Positions 46,956 through 59,482 are shown, counted from the stretch's first letter. The stretch: DNA of 64,000 nucleotides from Agrypnia vestita (GCA_016648135.1 JADDOH010004260.1:1-64000), one strand, 5' to 3'. Notes: generated from the letters alone by a model not told the origin. A program made the numbers and translations.

Positions 46956-49900
46956 ACGTCAAAATAAACATATGCATATTAATACATAAATATTTATATA
47001 AATATATATTTAGTACAGAATACATTTTTTATGTTGGAGAATCTTCTTATTAAGTACCTACCTACACCGTACAAATATACGTTGTTAGCTTAACCGCAGT
47101 AGTTTATTAACCTGAGTTTAATCATTCATGAATTATCATCATCATAGGTATCTAAGGTTTTATATAACATTGTGATCGAGATAAATTATTTTGTTTTTAC
47201 TGTCTTAAAATATTCTATCCATTGTAACTTAATTTTATACTAACAGGGTTATTAACGAACTAACTAGCAATCACGCCATTTCTCCGCAGAGGTAGGCAGA
47301 GAGTATAGAATGCCTTCTATCCTGGGACACCATTTCAGCTTTGACCGCATTTTTAAAAATATTTTTTACTAAGGCTGTCAGAGTTTTAATAAATTTACAT
47401 TTTATGCATTCTTAAAGGTAGTATTGAGAGACACGAAGAAGTGATGCGTTGGAGGAGATGTACTTTGTATGGCACAGAGGTGAGAGCTATATGAAAAACA
47501 AGTTTGTGCAAATGGCAAAGAGTTACGTTGGAAAGGTTCGGTTATAATGGCCTTTTAAAGCCTCCACATTCAATGGATAGGCAGTTACTAACAACAATTG
47601 CCGTCAAAATATTAGAATATTAAACGATTGATCAGATTGTAAATTAATTTTATCAATTTTCCAATAAATAAAAAATAGTCCAACAATACCGCTCATATTA
47701 TAAATGTAAAATCTTCACACAGGTCTATGAATTATATAAGGAAATGTCAATTCCTTTTTTTTTTTCATCAATATATTTCTCAGTTGATCTATTTTTACAA
47801 TAAGTCAAAACTATTTCAATTATTATCGACAATAATGGGTCATTGGACATCTGTTTTTCGATTTGATTATTATTCTACAATATTTATTTTTAATTCGAAC
47901 AAAGTTCAGAGCATTCCGGATATACACTGGTGTTTATTATGAGTATAATTTCATTAATATTAGGTACATTCATAAAAATATTTTTTTTGGGAAAAATCGA
48001 TTAATTCAATAAATTCACCTAATTTGATGACTACGAAAAGTAATTCGTTACAACCAAAAATCATCAAAACTTTCATGTTGAACTCATAAACAATTTAATG
48101 AAAGGGGAGCTCAATCACCATTTTAAATAAGTTGTTTTTAACATAAAAATGTCACATTTTGTGAGTTTACAGATATATACATTTTTAACACCTTTAAGGT
48201 AATATGTAAAAAAAAATTAAAAGAATGTAATTTTTAAATAACAAATAAATAATAATATACACATAAATGTAGATATCCAAATATTTTATTATTAGGTATA
48301 TATTATATTATAGAACTATGTCGTAAAATTGAAACTTAAAAAATGTTTTCATTAATAAATTAAATTATGAATGTTTTAAAAAATAACTTTAACACTATAC
48401 GAACAACACAATGTTCATTTATTTCCTTTTAAATACTCGTCTATAATTTGAGTGATTCGGTTTTTCCTCCGCAGAGAAGCGCGCCAAATGACTAACGCCC
48501 ATTTGTTTTAAATTGGATACAAAGACGTGAAAGCAAAAAGGTGACAAACGATGCAACAAGTTGAAAATATTGATCAATTATGTTACTTTATCTCGTTAAA
48601 TCTCTCCGCGGCCGACAAGGAGCACAGAAACCGGTCGGTTGAATTGAGTTATAAAGTCGCGATCTGACTTGTCCGGCCGGTAATCAAGCCTATGAATATG
48701 GAAGTAGTTTAATGATACTAGATTGAAATGTAAGCTGCGCTCCTAGCACAACCAAAATCATAATCATTTTTATTTTTTAATAAGCAATTTTAATTATTTA
48801 AATTAGGGAAAAACCATGTAGTTTGTCCATTTTAAAAACACACGAATTGAATTCTTTTTAGTACACATGTTGCAAGTAGTTTTTAAAGAAAATTTACTAG
48901 GATTTTTCGGATAGGTAAAATAAATAAAAATTATCTGAAAACATTGATAGCGTGATTACTAAAATGTATACATAGATTTTAATTAATTTTTTTAATTAAA
49001 TTAATTTTATGATTGTATATATAGTAGCCAAAAAGGTTTCATATTTATTAAAGTAAAATTGAGATCGTTTTTTTGATTATTTGCTAAATTTACTTTCAAA
49101 ATAAAAAGGTTCTGTTGGTATTTATTTAATCAAAGGAAATCGACAGTACCTACACTCCAAAGTAAAATGTCAGTTTTAAATTTACAACATCCAATAAAGC
49201 TTTTTAATTCACGATTAGATATAGATAGAATTTTATTTATTTATTATATTAGGTTGGGTAAGATTATGTTAATTATACATTATTTCTATGAAATGCATAT
49301 TAAATTTTATTTATTCAGCTTATTTGAATATAAGCGTTGCATTCTCTTACCATCTGTTATCGGTATAATGGATAGAAATGTATCATTTCTATATTTAATT
49401 TTCACAGAAATTTAGATTCACCGAACACAGAATTAGTTATGCAAAGCTTATTAGTTACAAGAATGTGTATTACCTACTATATATGAAATAATAATATTCA
49501 CCATCTGTAACATCTTCAGGCTTCTAGTGATTTTAAGTCCAAAAATTTTAATAATAAAAGTTAAGCAATTTTTGTAATTTATTCATATTCGGCCATGCGT
49601 AAATAATAGGTCATTTATTAGCGTTCGACAACTTAATTTTTTTCATAAATCTTGTCATCAACTTTAATTTGGTTGCGAAAATCCACCGGTCTATCGTCTA
49701 AAGTTTCTCTAGTAATTGGTAACTTGTAACTATGACTATTTTAACTACTAACTATTTTATTGATGTGTGGTTTAATGTTATTTTATCCTTTTATATCCAA
49801 CGTTCCTTAAAAGGTGTACGTTTAATCTTTTTCTTAGAGCAAAACCAGATATGTTAATATCTCCAGCGCGTAGGGGCGAAGCTTTTGCTAGGAGTGAAAC

Positions 49901-50128
49901 ATCTTGCCCTATTTACACAAATATCTTATAATGCAAGTATTTATGAGTAATATCACGTGCGAGTAGGTACCTACTTACCTACTTCATTTAAAAGATTAAA
50001 AAATAACCTATCAGCGTATGAAGGAGGCACAATTTAAAACATAGGTATTTATCTGTGCATGTTGTTTAATATCCAAACAATTTATTTTATGATTAAATCT
50101 ATCTGATATAAATGGAAAATATTATAAA
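46956..50128. other. Intergenic, no gene seen
   Basis: Long AT-rich tract. 47400-47560 has a decayed, unrecognised retroposon-like patch. 48470-48690 is unique, CpG-bearing sequence (CTCCGCGGCCGACAAGG). GTAGGTACCTAC occurs at 49963-49974. Confidence 0.45.
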
Positions 50129-50586
50129 CTAGCTGTAACCCGTTAAAAATGACGGTTCTTCTACATGCTGGTTCCTAAACCATAAGTATTTACCTTCTTA
50201 TTTACAGCCAACACCCAAGAAATAATAATAACGACTTTTATCAAAATATTTAAACATTTTTTTTATATTTACTCTGCCGGCAGTAAATGATACAATTTAA
50301 ACGCTGGCGATTGTGCTGGACGGAAAATGAAATGGTTCGCGTCTTTACTAAGCCCTAGTATATATTTATAGCATCTTTTTGTCGGTCCACGGAAGGCAGC
50401 GGTAGCTACATGCGTTACGAGACCGGTTCCGGTTTGCTGACCCGGGTTTCAAGCCCCATCTCCGGAGTTTAATTTGTTTTTTCAGACGTGAATTCAAACA
50501 AAATTATGGACGTTACACGAAGTTACGGACGGACAGACAGACAGATGGACGGACAGACGGACAGACAACGAAATTATTATATTTGA
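50129..50586 (-). mobile_element. Helitron-like copy (H1) with tRNA-like segment
   Basis: Flanked A (50128) and T (50587). Minus strand starts TCAAATATAATAATTTCGTT and ends GGGTTACAGCTAG after a CCGTCATTTTTAACGG hairpin. The interior includes GGTAGCTACATGCGTTACG and GGGTTTCAAGCCCC. Confidence 0.7.
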
Positions 50587-50689
50587 TAAATAGGTACACG
50601 ATATTAAAGATGCGTATTTTTTTCGTGATCGCAGTTCAAGTTACATTAATAAGGAAAAGTTGTATAGAAATTAAATGTAGAGCAAGTTC

Positions 50690-51020
50690 AAACTGCATTC
50701 TTAGGCATGATGATTGAAGCCATGATCCAAATTTTCAGGACGATAAAGTGATGATCCCAAAAGATGAAATGCGAATGGAAAAACAAATTCTTAAAATAAT
50801 AAAAAGTGAAAGTTGTAATATTTTGGCCGTATCATGAGACATCTAGAAAAATGCCAGATCCCGCATCTCATTATTCAAGGTGAAATCGTGAGCAGAAGAG
50901 GTCCTGGGAGACGAAGGACATCTTGACTGAAAATCTAGGGCAATGGTTTGAGTAATCCACGGTCCAACTATTTCGAACTGCTGCAAACAAAATAATGATC
51001 GCCAACATGATCACTAACAT
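50690..51020 (+). pseudogene. LINE 3'-end remnant
   Basis: Reading PHLIIQGEIVSRRGPGRRRT, S, stop, LKI, then VQLFRTAANKIMIANMITNI is the same tail type as 45222-45566 with different residues. Several stops. Confidence 0.65.
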
Positions 51021-51204
51021 TTGATAACCAGACGAATAAAAATAGTACCTAGTTAATTTGTGCATTTAGGACGAAAAATTTCGACCAAATCGGACGTATT
51101 CATGAGTAAATATTGTTATCAATGTTGGCTTAGGTCTGTGTTAAAGTAATTCATCCGCCCATTCTTCACATTTGATTCAGGTTTTTTAGGATTGTCAGGC
51201 TTCC

Positions 51205-51410
51205 CACCCTCCCGACATGGCTTCGTGTGATTTTTGGCTGTTCCCCAAGTTAAAAATGCTGCTGAAAGGAATTTGAATCAAGAGAAGATATCATGCGGAA
51301 CGCGAGGACCCAGCTGAACACCATTCCAGAAGTGTTTCCAACAAAGGCGGAACCACTTGGAGAATTGTGTGCGTTACCAAAGATACTACTTTGAAGGAGA
51401 ATAATATAAG
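51205..51410 (+). pseudogene. mariner-like transposase C-terminus, frameshifted
   Basis: Three frames give SPDMASCDFWLFPKLKMLLK, then FESREDIMRNARTQLNTIPE, then CFQQRRNHLENCVRYQRYYF and EGE, the C-terminal third of a mariner-type transposase including the last catalytic aspartate (CDFW). It belongs to a different lineage from the intact element at 19020 (SCDFWLF versus PTDYHFF). At least two shifts and one stop. The element ends were not found. Confidence 0.7.
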
Positions 51411-51439
51411 TAGGTATAGTATATACTGGAAACTGTAAA

Positions 51440-51835
51440 TCAAAGAATAATATATAATGTAATGGTTCAAATATTTCAAATCAAACATGGATTAGTACCC
51501 AAATACTTTGATGACAGAATGAAGATGAATAAGGATTTTCATTCCTACAATACAAGAGGAAGCGACTACATAAGACTACCAAAGAAAAAGAAAAACACCT
51601 CACAAAATTGTATGATCTATAAAGGTATAAAAATATTCGATAACCTGCCAAAGAAAATTCAAAACATGGAGAATATAAGGAGGTTTAAACTGAAGTGAAA
51701 AAATTATATTATAAAAACTTTTAAATGATTAGATGGAATGCAACATGTCCAAGGGAAATCATGTATTAGCCCACACAACATTATGTGTGGAGCTAAATTA
51801 TTAAGATAAATAAATAAAATAAATAAATATATAAA
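51440..51835 (+). pseudogene. LINE 3'-end remnant with (AAAT)n tail
   Basis: 78 open codons (51462-51698): QIKHGLVPKYFDDRMKMN...FHSYNTRGSDYIRLPKK...YKGIKIFDNLPKKIQ...RRFKLK, the C-terminal pattern of CR1/Jockey-like reverse transcriptases (hglaP.y......h.YNTR......P......y.g...N.LP..i......FK.k). Ends in an AAATAAATA tail. 5'-truncated. Confidence 0.7.
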
Positions 51836-52839
51836 TAGTGTATATTAATAAATGTGTTTCTGCCGACTAAAGTTTGATATTTTTGGACACATTAGTATAA
51901 GTGAACACGAAGTTAAAATCGAAGTTATTGAATTACTTTCATACTCCACGTACAGTTGCCGGCAAACTTCTTGAAATTCTTGGCGTAGTGGGGGAATGCG
52001 CAGAAGACGAAATTTAGGTCTCGTTGGTGCGCCGTAGAATTTCCAGATGTTTGCCGGCTAATGTACCTAAGTTTAAAATATTAAAATTAATTTATGAAAT
52101 AAAAAAATAAAGTTTTATAAAAAATGTTGCTTCTTCATCGAATTACCTGCCTAGTGTTAAAATGTGTTATATTATCACTTAATAACAAAACACCGTTCTA
52201 CAGCCTAGCCGTAGAATGTTTGCTCTCTCACGCGGATAACACGGATGCAATTCTCGCGGATTCCAATTTTTCTAATAAAAAATGTGCAATCTGATATTTG
52301 TGTGTTTAAAGGCTGTGATTACTCAATAATTTGAAAATATAAATAAACAATTTTATATTATTCATTTTTCAAAATGTTTTTATTTTGTTGCTGTATTTTT
52401 GAATGGTGTGTCGACAGAACCTATATTAAAATAAATTCCTTTTAACAGTTTATAACTTAACACTTGAAATAAAATAAAAATTTGAGTTATTTGTATTTGT
52501 TTTGACATATTCCTATTGCAATTATTAGCATATATATTGATATTTTAAATAAATTATAAAATTATAATCTTCTTCTTTACACGCCATCTCCTAATAGAGA
52601 GAATATTTGTCCACACACATGTTACCGACCCCCGCACATAGTTATAAATATTCGAAACCAGAATTTAAATTTGCCTTATTTTATTAATGATTATTGGACT
52701 CTAATGGGATGAAGCACCAAAATCTTGCAAGAATATTTTGCAATTTACTTATAGATAATTACTTCCTCATTAAGTTTGAGCGCATAATAATTTACGAGTG
52801 CAAAAAATGGTGCATATTTTCGGTCACAATTTTTTCTGT
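51836..52839. other. Intergenic, no gene seen
   Basis: AT-rich with no recognisable repeat ends. Confidence 0.4.
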
Positions 52840-52850
52840 AAGTACAATAT

Positions 52851-53008
52851 AAAAGAGGCATCGGAAGACCTCAAAAGAGATGGGCCGATGATATTGTCGC
52901 CGTGGGGGGAAAGAAATGGCTACAATTAGCCAACAACAGGGAAGAATGGAAAAATAAGGAAGAAGCCTATATCCAGCAGTGGAAAGACGAAAGCTGATGA
53001 AGAAGAAG
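52851..53008 (+). mobile_element. 5'-truncated LINE (family L-ADD) with target duplication
   Basis: 48 intact codons KRGIGRPQKRWADDIVAVGG...EEWKNKEEAYIQQWKDES then a stop (52995-52997) and a (GAA)n tail. The 11-bp sequence AAGTACAATAT occurs on both sides (52840-52850 and 53009-53019), the target-primed insertion footprint. A clean dead-on-arrival copy. Confidence 0.85.
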
Positions 53009-53502
53009 AAGTACAATATCAAGGGGTGAGTTTGACACATTTTAGAATAATGGACGTTGTTCATAACATATCGGCTGAAGGAGTGTTGTGTTTTGAGGAT
53101 TATCCAAACTGCAGAGGTTGCATGGCTTTATTAGTCAGGATGCGTGTGCAGTTGGTATCGCGAACTGGAAAGGACCAGCGGGGGATCAAGTGCAGTGGCG
53201 AAAGGTCCTTGTGAAGGCCAGAGCCCACATAGGACTGTACGCCAATGGTGATAATATATAAAGGTTATGGGCGATTTTTAATTCAGTATTTCAGTTTCAT
53301 TGCTGAGGAATTGTCATTTATTACACATTTAAAATTACAATTTAAGTAAAACAATTTTTTAAATTTTACCAAAAAATTAATAAGAAATAGAATAGAAATG
53401 ATAATCTTACAGTTACGTATGAATTGTATGTTTACACCTCTTATTACATATAATACAATAGATATTGATAACACCAGAGGCTTGCAGTAGGTATACTGTT
53501 AC

Positions 53503-53720
53503 CAGGCGCGTGCAGTGAGAACATTGAAGCATGACTTTTTTTACACGTATATTTTGGAAAAAAAATAGAAATCAAATATTTATGTTACAGAATTTTATGA
53601 TATATCAAAATATGAATGCTATGGTAACTATTGTGATAGAAATATTACGAAATATATGTTGTATTCCAATTATTTGGATACGTAAAAGTCATGCTGTGAT
53701 GCTCCCCCTGCATGCCCTTA
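53503..53720. mobile_element. hAT MITE, copy 1
   Basis: 218 bp. Exact 8-bp duplication ACTGTTAC at 53495-53502 and 53721-53728, the hAT target size. Inverted ends CAGGCGCGTGCAG and TAAGGGCATGCAG (the latter on the minus strand), followed by a shared GCATGAC segment. No coding capacity. Confidence 0.75.
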
Positions 53721-53728
53721 ACTGTTAC

Positions 53729-54627
53729 CGACTATATAGGTATATAAAAAAATATAGTTATATCCATATTTAATATATTCTACGGCAAAAATGTCTAATA
53801 TATTCCGAAAACGATTAATATATTATATAATTAATTAAATCAGGAATTAGAATTTAAATCAAACGGGAAAAAAAAAATGATGATCAATTAAAATTTTTAT
53901 ATCATTATGAGATTGGCGTCGTTAATAAACGGTTTCATATTCCACCATCCAAATGTAATATAACCTAAATTTAATGAACTTTCATTATAAATTACCATAA
54001 ACTAATTTATATAAACAGAAACGGATCAAATTATACTATAATATATTAATTGTGATTAAAAAAGTTCTAAAAAATCTAATGAAATAGTAAATAAGTAGAA
54101 ATTTTTAGTGTAGCCTAGTGAGTTGGCTAAAGTGATCTCTTTACATAAGGTAACGTTCATCAATTTCACCTTAAGAACATCTACACGTTATCAAAAATGT
54201 TAAAGTTGGAGGTAGGTATGTAGGTAGGTAGGTACCTATCTTCTAAATCAGTTTCATTCATGTATTCGAGTATTCGATTGGATTATGCCAGAGACGTCTA
54301 TGGTAATTCCCATGGTATACTATAGATAGATTTCGTAGTTGATATGTGATAGGTACCTACCTCTATATTTTATAAAGATGAATATTAAGTATTATTATTT
54401 TTTTATGTATCATATGTAGGTATATGATATTCTTCCGAATTATTTTACTTAAAGCACCTAGAATACTAAGCAATATTATTTTTTATGTATTATCGAGAGG
54501 TATATAATACTTATTATTCCGAATTATTGAACTTGTACACTAGAATACACCTGAAAATTATTATTAATTGTTAAATTCTTTTGGAGGCCAGTACCTACCT
54601 ATATTACAGTTTCAACAATATTTTTTT
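53729..54627. other. Intergenic with GTAGGTA/TACCTAC runs
   Basis: 54211-54235 is a run of GTAGGTAGGTAGGTACC type. Short near-duplicate AT-rich stretches occur at 54390-54440 and 54470-54530 (ATTATT..TTTATGTAT..TAT). No gene seen. Confidence 0.4.
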
Positions 54628-54832
54628 TGTTTGTCTGTTGGTCCGTAACTTCGTATGACGTTCGTAATTTCATTCAAATCCACGTCTGAAAAAATAAATT
54701 AAACGGCCGGAAATGGGGCTCGAACCCCGGGCCATCGAACCCGAACCGGCCGCTTCACGCATATTGCTACGGCCGCCTCTGGACCGCCAAAAAGTAGTAT
54801 AGATGTATACTAGGGCTTAGCTAAGACGCGAA
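54628..54832 (+). mobile_element. Helitron-like copy (H1), truncated, tRNA-like segment preserved
   Basis: On the minus strand CCGTAGCAATATGCGTGAAG and CCCGGGGTTCGAGCCCC are the best-preserved Pol III box-like sequences of the three copies. The other end has TTTGTCTGTTGGTCCGTAAC, the H1 5' region. The CTAG/hairpin end is missing. Confidence 0.55.
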
Positions 54833-56514
54833 TCGATGTTCGTTCATTAAATACAAATAGCAATGCTCTCAAAAATCTACACGTAGCACGTGAAATAATT
54901 AAAAAATAAGGCTTCGACCATCTTTTCCGGTTAGCCATTTTTATAATAAGATTCCTCGGACCGCGTGTGCATGTGTTAGTGGGTGTTGGTGTATCGGTGA
55001 TCGTCCGGTCGCGGTTGTAATGATCGCCGATTGAGCCATTAACTTTGAATTCAGCTGCCAAGAGGAAGTCATCATTTTATAATTCAATGGAAGTAATTTT
55101 CTTCAAAATCACCGCCCACACTTACTTAACAGTCATTATTATTCGATACCTAGGTGAAAAAATGAATGCGCAGGTATTGAAACAAATTGATATTATTTTT
55201 AATCGACCGGCTTCAGCGGGAAAATTATAAATTAATCAGAATTAGTCACACGGCGGAATAATCCCTTCTCCAACCATCCGTCATAAAATAAGTTTTATTT
55301 AGAATTAATTGAGTTCTCTAATAATATTTTTTTAAATACATATAATTTTTTGATATCCACCACGGACTCAAATATATTTACACCAGGCAACATAACATTT
55401 GGTGGTTTTGAATTGTACACCAAAAGTTAAACAAATTGATAATTTTTAATTAACACTAAATTAAATTTTATAATGCACATATGTTGAGTTGTACATCTTC
55501 AGGTGTAATTAAGTTTGTTAAGGCGATCGTCTGTGTCAGCAAAAATCACAAAATTTTCTCATTTCTTTTTTGCATTTTGTATCACATTATTATATATAAA
55601 GACATCAAATTATAATTGATTCAATTATATTTTAAATATGGATATCTTTCTATTTATAAACACGGTAAATTATTTAATAAATTACCAAGCTAACGATGTT
55701 TTAAAAATGAATAAAATTGTTCCACTTTGTGGACATTATATGACTGTACGGAAATTTTTTTAATTCTTTGAAATGAAATGAATTTTCTTTTTGAAATTGA
55801 AGTGAAATCTCTTTTTGCAATAATATTAGTATCAAAAATCAATAATAATAAAGTAAAATCTGTCAGTTAGTTGTTTTTCTTACATTTAAAAAAACACTGT
55901 TATTAAGAAAAATTTTATTTTTTGTGTGGCCCTTTTAACTTTTTTTACATAATTAACAAATTTATTATTTCTATACATTTTTTCATAATCATAAATAGTT
56001 TATGTGGCGAAATTTTTATGACTGTTGGCGTTAAAAGAAAATGTTCCGGGTTCTTGGTAACCAATCGTCTATCGATAAATAGATTTTTTATGTTTCTAAT
56101 TGCATCATTCAATTTGCTTTAATAATTGCTTCTTAAAATATATTTAATTCACTTAATTCATTCCAGTATAAAATAATGGCTCAACCTCGGCCATTATGCC
56201 GCCCCGTACCTATGAATGGAACTGATCGAATAAATCCATAAATTCAAATAGAAACGGAAAAGCAGATTCATTGTGGTGCTCATAAATATGGAGCTAAACG
56301 GATTTTTTCAAAACATGTTTCGTAAATTAAAATGGATCCTATTCGTCTGTAGACGATAACTAACATCCTGGTTTAACGACTGTGGAAATAAATAACTATA
56401 ATTAATTGGGACACGATGTTTGTTCATTTGGAATATCATGAAAGGTCAGATAAAGATTGAAAGTTGTAACATTTCTGTTTTCTTTGTCGTTTCATATACG
56501 GATAAAAAGTCAAC
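54833..56514. other. Intergenic, no gene seen
   Basis: 54930-55040 is unique and CpG-bearing. The rest is AT-rich. ORFs at 54810-55230 and 55922-56122 have no known domain. Confidence 0.45.
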
Positions 56515-56700
56515 GAGGATTACTAATTTATAATCTATTCTGAATCTGAATTCGAGATTTTATTGGAAAGAAAGGTTATTTTAAACCCAGAATTCAGTAC
56601 ATTTTAAATTAGTACCTAATCCTTGGTGACTGCATTCAAAACATTTTTTTATGTTTTGAATATTGCTGCCTTTGCTTTTATACCTCACATATTATGATTC
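56515..56700. repeat. Hairpin repeat, family HR, copy 2
   Basis: ATTACTAATTTATAATCTAT and GTACATTTTAAATTAGTACC arms and GACTGCATTCAAAACATTTT...GCTTTTATAC match 41555-41760. The satellite begins about 50 bp later. Confidence 0.5.
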
Positions 56701-56754
56701 GATAAATGAAAATTGATGACTCAGCAAGACAAGCAATTGTTAGAAGGTTGGGTG

Positions 56755-57175
56755 GGAATTGCAATCCAGGAATCGACATCAACAGTAATTTAGTGACTGC
56801 CGAATTGCGAAATTGCAATCCAGGAATCAACATCAACAGTAATTTAGTGACTGTCAAACTGTCAAATTGCAATTCAGGAATCGACATCAACAGTAATTTA
56901 GTAATTGCCAAATTGCCATCTAGGAATCGACATCAACAGTAATTTAGTGACTGCCAAACTGTCAAATTGCAATCCAGGAATCGACATCAACAGTAATTTA
57001 GTAATTGCCAAATTGCCATCTAGGAATCGACATCAACAGTAATTTAGTGACTGCCAAACTGTCAAATTGCAATCCAGGAATCGACATCAACAGTAATTTA
57101 GTAATTGCCAAATTGCCATCTAGGAATCGACATCAACAGAAATCGATATCAACAGTAATTTAGTGACTGTCAAAT
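56755..57175 (+). repeat. Tandem satellite with 100-bp higher-order unit
   Basis: Monomers share GGAATCGACATCAACAGTAA. Successive starts are at 56769, 56823, 56877, 56923, 56977, 57023, 57077 and 57123, giving spacings 54, 54, 46, 54, 46, 54, 46. The last part is three copies of a 100-bp dimer (54+46). The ORFs through it (56678-56942 on both strands) follow only the 54-bp (18-codon) units and break at the 46-bp ones, so they are probably not genes. Confidence 0.9.
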
Positions 57176-57377
57176 GTCTGAGTGTTTTCACAAAGGTTAA
57201 CAATTTTGTAGAACCGGAAGATGATAATTATCCAGCAGAGATATAGCTGATGATATATATTAAAAGATAGGTACTTATTATAAATACACAGATTATCAAT
57301 AGCTCATTGACCCTGATGGAATGTCATAGTGTGACATTAAGGTACATAGCAAAAACATTTAAAGACAATAATTGGAC

Positions 57378-57729
57378 GTCTTCTTCTTCTTCAGCTTTCA
57401 TCTCTCCACTGCTGGATATAGATGTCTCTTCCATACCCCGATTCTTCCTTGTTGTTTGCTAGTTGTTGCCATTTCTTCCCCCCCCCCCCCCACAATGGCT
57501 ATATCATCAGCCCGTCTCTTTTTAGGTCTTCCAACGCCTCTTTTATTCTCCCAAGGTCTCCACTTCAGAACCCTGGGAGTCCATCTTGAAGCATCCTGCC
57601 TTGCAACATGCCAATTTGCCAACATGCCAACGTACCAATTGGCAATCCATTTTAGCTTCGCTACATGATCCATGATATCCACTACTCTAGTTCTGCGCTT
57701 AATTTCATCATTTCTAATTCCATCTCTTA
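57378..57729 (-). pseudogene. LINE (family L-ADD) 3' part, split by a Harbinger insertion
   Basis: Minus strand LRDGIRNDEIKRRTRVVDIM, AKLKWIANW, RWTPRVLKWRPWENKRGVGR and PKKRRADDI, then a frameshift in the poly-C run (57479-57492) before QQLANNKE and the tail. It continues across the inserted element into 59483-59590. It resembles RTE-like retrotransposon tails. Dead copy. Confidence 0.75.
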
Positions 57730-59482
57730 GGCCCGGTTGTTTCAAGTTCGATCAAAGTAAGCGGAAATACTGGCTTAAGCTGAGCTTAACCTCAAGGTTA
57801 CGCGAAATCTCGAAGAATTGAGTTGTTTCAAATTTTAAAATCGGATTAGGGGTGTTGCAATTGTGTAAAATAAAAATCATAGACAAATGCACGCCAAAAT
57901 AATTTTGCATATGGCAGCACATAATTTAAATTTCATTTGACAGCAAGCAGATCAAAGCAGATGTTTCGAAACATGTCATCAACGGTTTGTTTTACTGAAG
58001 ATTTCCACAAGAAGATGAAAGGAGACTAGTGGGCCACATTACGCAACTAATTTAATGTTTTGTTGCTACTGTCCAACAGATTTTCGAAGTAGATTCGAGA
58101 ATACGGTGAAAAGCGCCAGGAAGGTTAGTTATTGACGAAATTAAATGTTATCTTACCTATTTAGTGTTTGCAAGAACAATATGTTTTTATTTGATCTGTA
58201 TTGTATTTCTTTAGTTTTTCTGTTTATAACCTTTTCTTTGTTTGCAGGTAATAAGAAAAGTGAATCCAGAGCCTACGACTGATATGCAGAATAAATTATA
58301 TGTGGTTCAGTTAGATATTTTCAAAACCCAACTATCTAAAGAATCGACAGGAAATTCACGAAGTTGTTTTGGAAAGGCATAATGCCAAAAGAGATCTGGC
58401 TTAATTTTATTACAAGTTGTATTTTTTATTAAAATATTCATTTTCCCGTTAATAGGTAGGTATATAAAATACAATAAAATAAAAGAATTTCATACACCGA
58501 ATATATTGTTTTATTACTATTATTCCGCGGACGTCCTCTGCTTCTGCTGCTTTCGACAAACAATTTTCCTTGCCATCCTTTCTTTGCTCATCTGTTCCAC
58601 ATGACCAAACCAGTGGCCATGTCACTGGCTCTGCATACTGAGAATTCCGAGTTCGATTCCCGGTGAGGTCGCAATACATCTTTCTGATTTCTTTAAAATC
58701 TAGGTGTTCTTGTCGGACCGCAATTAAAATTGGGCCTTCAGGCCCATTGTAGCATTAAAAATTGCTGTACATTTGGTTTGAGGGCATAGTCCCGCTCTCC
58801 TACAATATAGCAATTACCAAATCTGGTACCTAGTACCGTTTGTCGTAACTTGATATTTTGTTTGGACATAATGACAAATATATTTCTGATTTTTATAGTG
58901 CTCTTCGGCTGACTAAAATGTGGTCTGTGGTCAGCCATTGCTCTGGTAATGGCTGACACTATCCGCAGTCCAAGAAGCAGTGTTCCAGATAAATCACCTA
59001 TGCACCTTTCATGGATATAAATGTAAAATTATCAAAACCCGAGTGAAATAGAAACCTTGAAAAAAAATATTGTCGACAATGCCCTGCAGTAAAATTCATT
59101 TAGAGTTGCGGAAAAATCAATTTCTTCTGACAAAAAAGTATTGTTCGAGATCTAAGTAAATTACTTCTCCTGTTAAGGATATACTGTAGGATCAGTCGAT
59201 CGTCAGAAAAGCCTGTGTCACCCTACATAATATTGTACATTTCGACACTTTGTATGTAAAATGTCGAAAAATTAATAAAAAAATATTTTATTGACAGATG
59301 TCAATTACATTGCGCAGTGCGCATGTGCGACTCTGACCGAGAGTTTAATCTAAAATTTCCGCTCAGAATTCTCTGACAGATTTCGCTTAATCCGATTTGA
59401 AACAACCCGTTTTTGAAAAAAGTACTAAAAATTTCAGCTTAAACTCTACGCTTACTTTGATCGAATTTGAAACAACCGGGCC
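57730..59482. mobile_element. Non-autonomous Harbinger-type element (1,753 bp)
   Basis: Inverted ends GGCCCGGTTGTTTCAAGTTC and GGCCCGGTTGTTTCAAATTC (the latter on the minus strand), both followed by GATCAAAGTAAGCG. TTA is duplicated (57727-57729 and 59483-59485). A subterminal GTTGTTTCAAAT...CGGATTA repeats inside each end. Short, broken exon-like pieces lie at 57960-58330, but no transposase DDE motif was found. It contains a SINE at 58610 and interrupts a LINE. Confidence 0.85.
58610..58700 (+). mobile_element. tRNA-derived SINE (S1) inside the Harbinger element
   Basis: CCAGTGGCCATGTCACTGGC, GAGTTCGATTCCCGGTGAGG (B box) and TCGCAATACATCTTTCTGAT. Same head as the other S1 copies. Target duplications not resolved. 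Confidence 0.6.

Noticed and set aside
52792..53064. 90-aa minus-strand ORF
   Set aside because: Antisense of the LINE tail KRWADDIV on the plus strand.
56678..56942. Repetitive ORFs (18-residue repeats) on both strands
   Set aside because: They track the 54-bp satellite unit and collapse at the 46-bp units.
57372..57668. 98-aa plus-strand ORF
   Set aside because: Antisense shadow of the LINE tail that reads on the minus strand.
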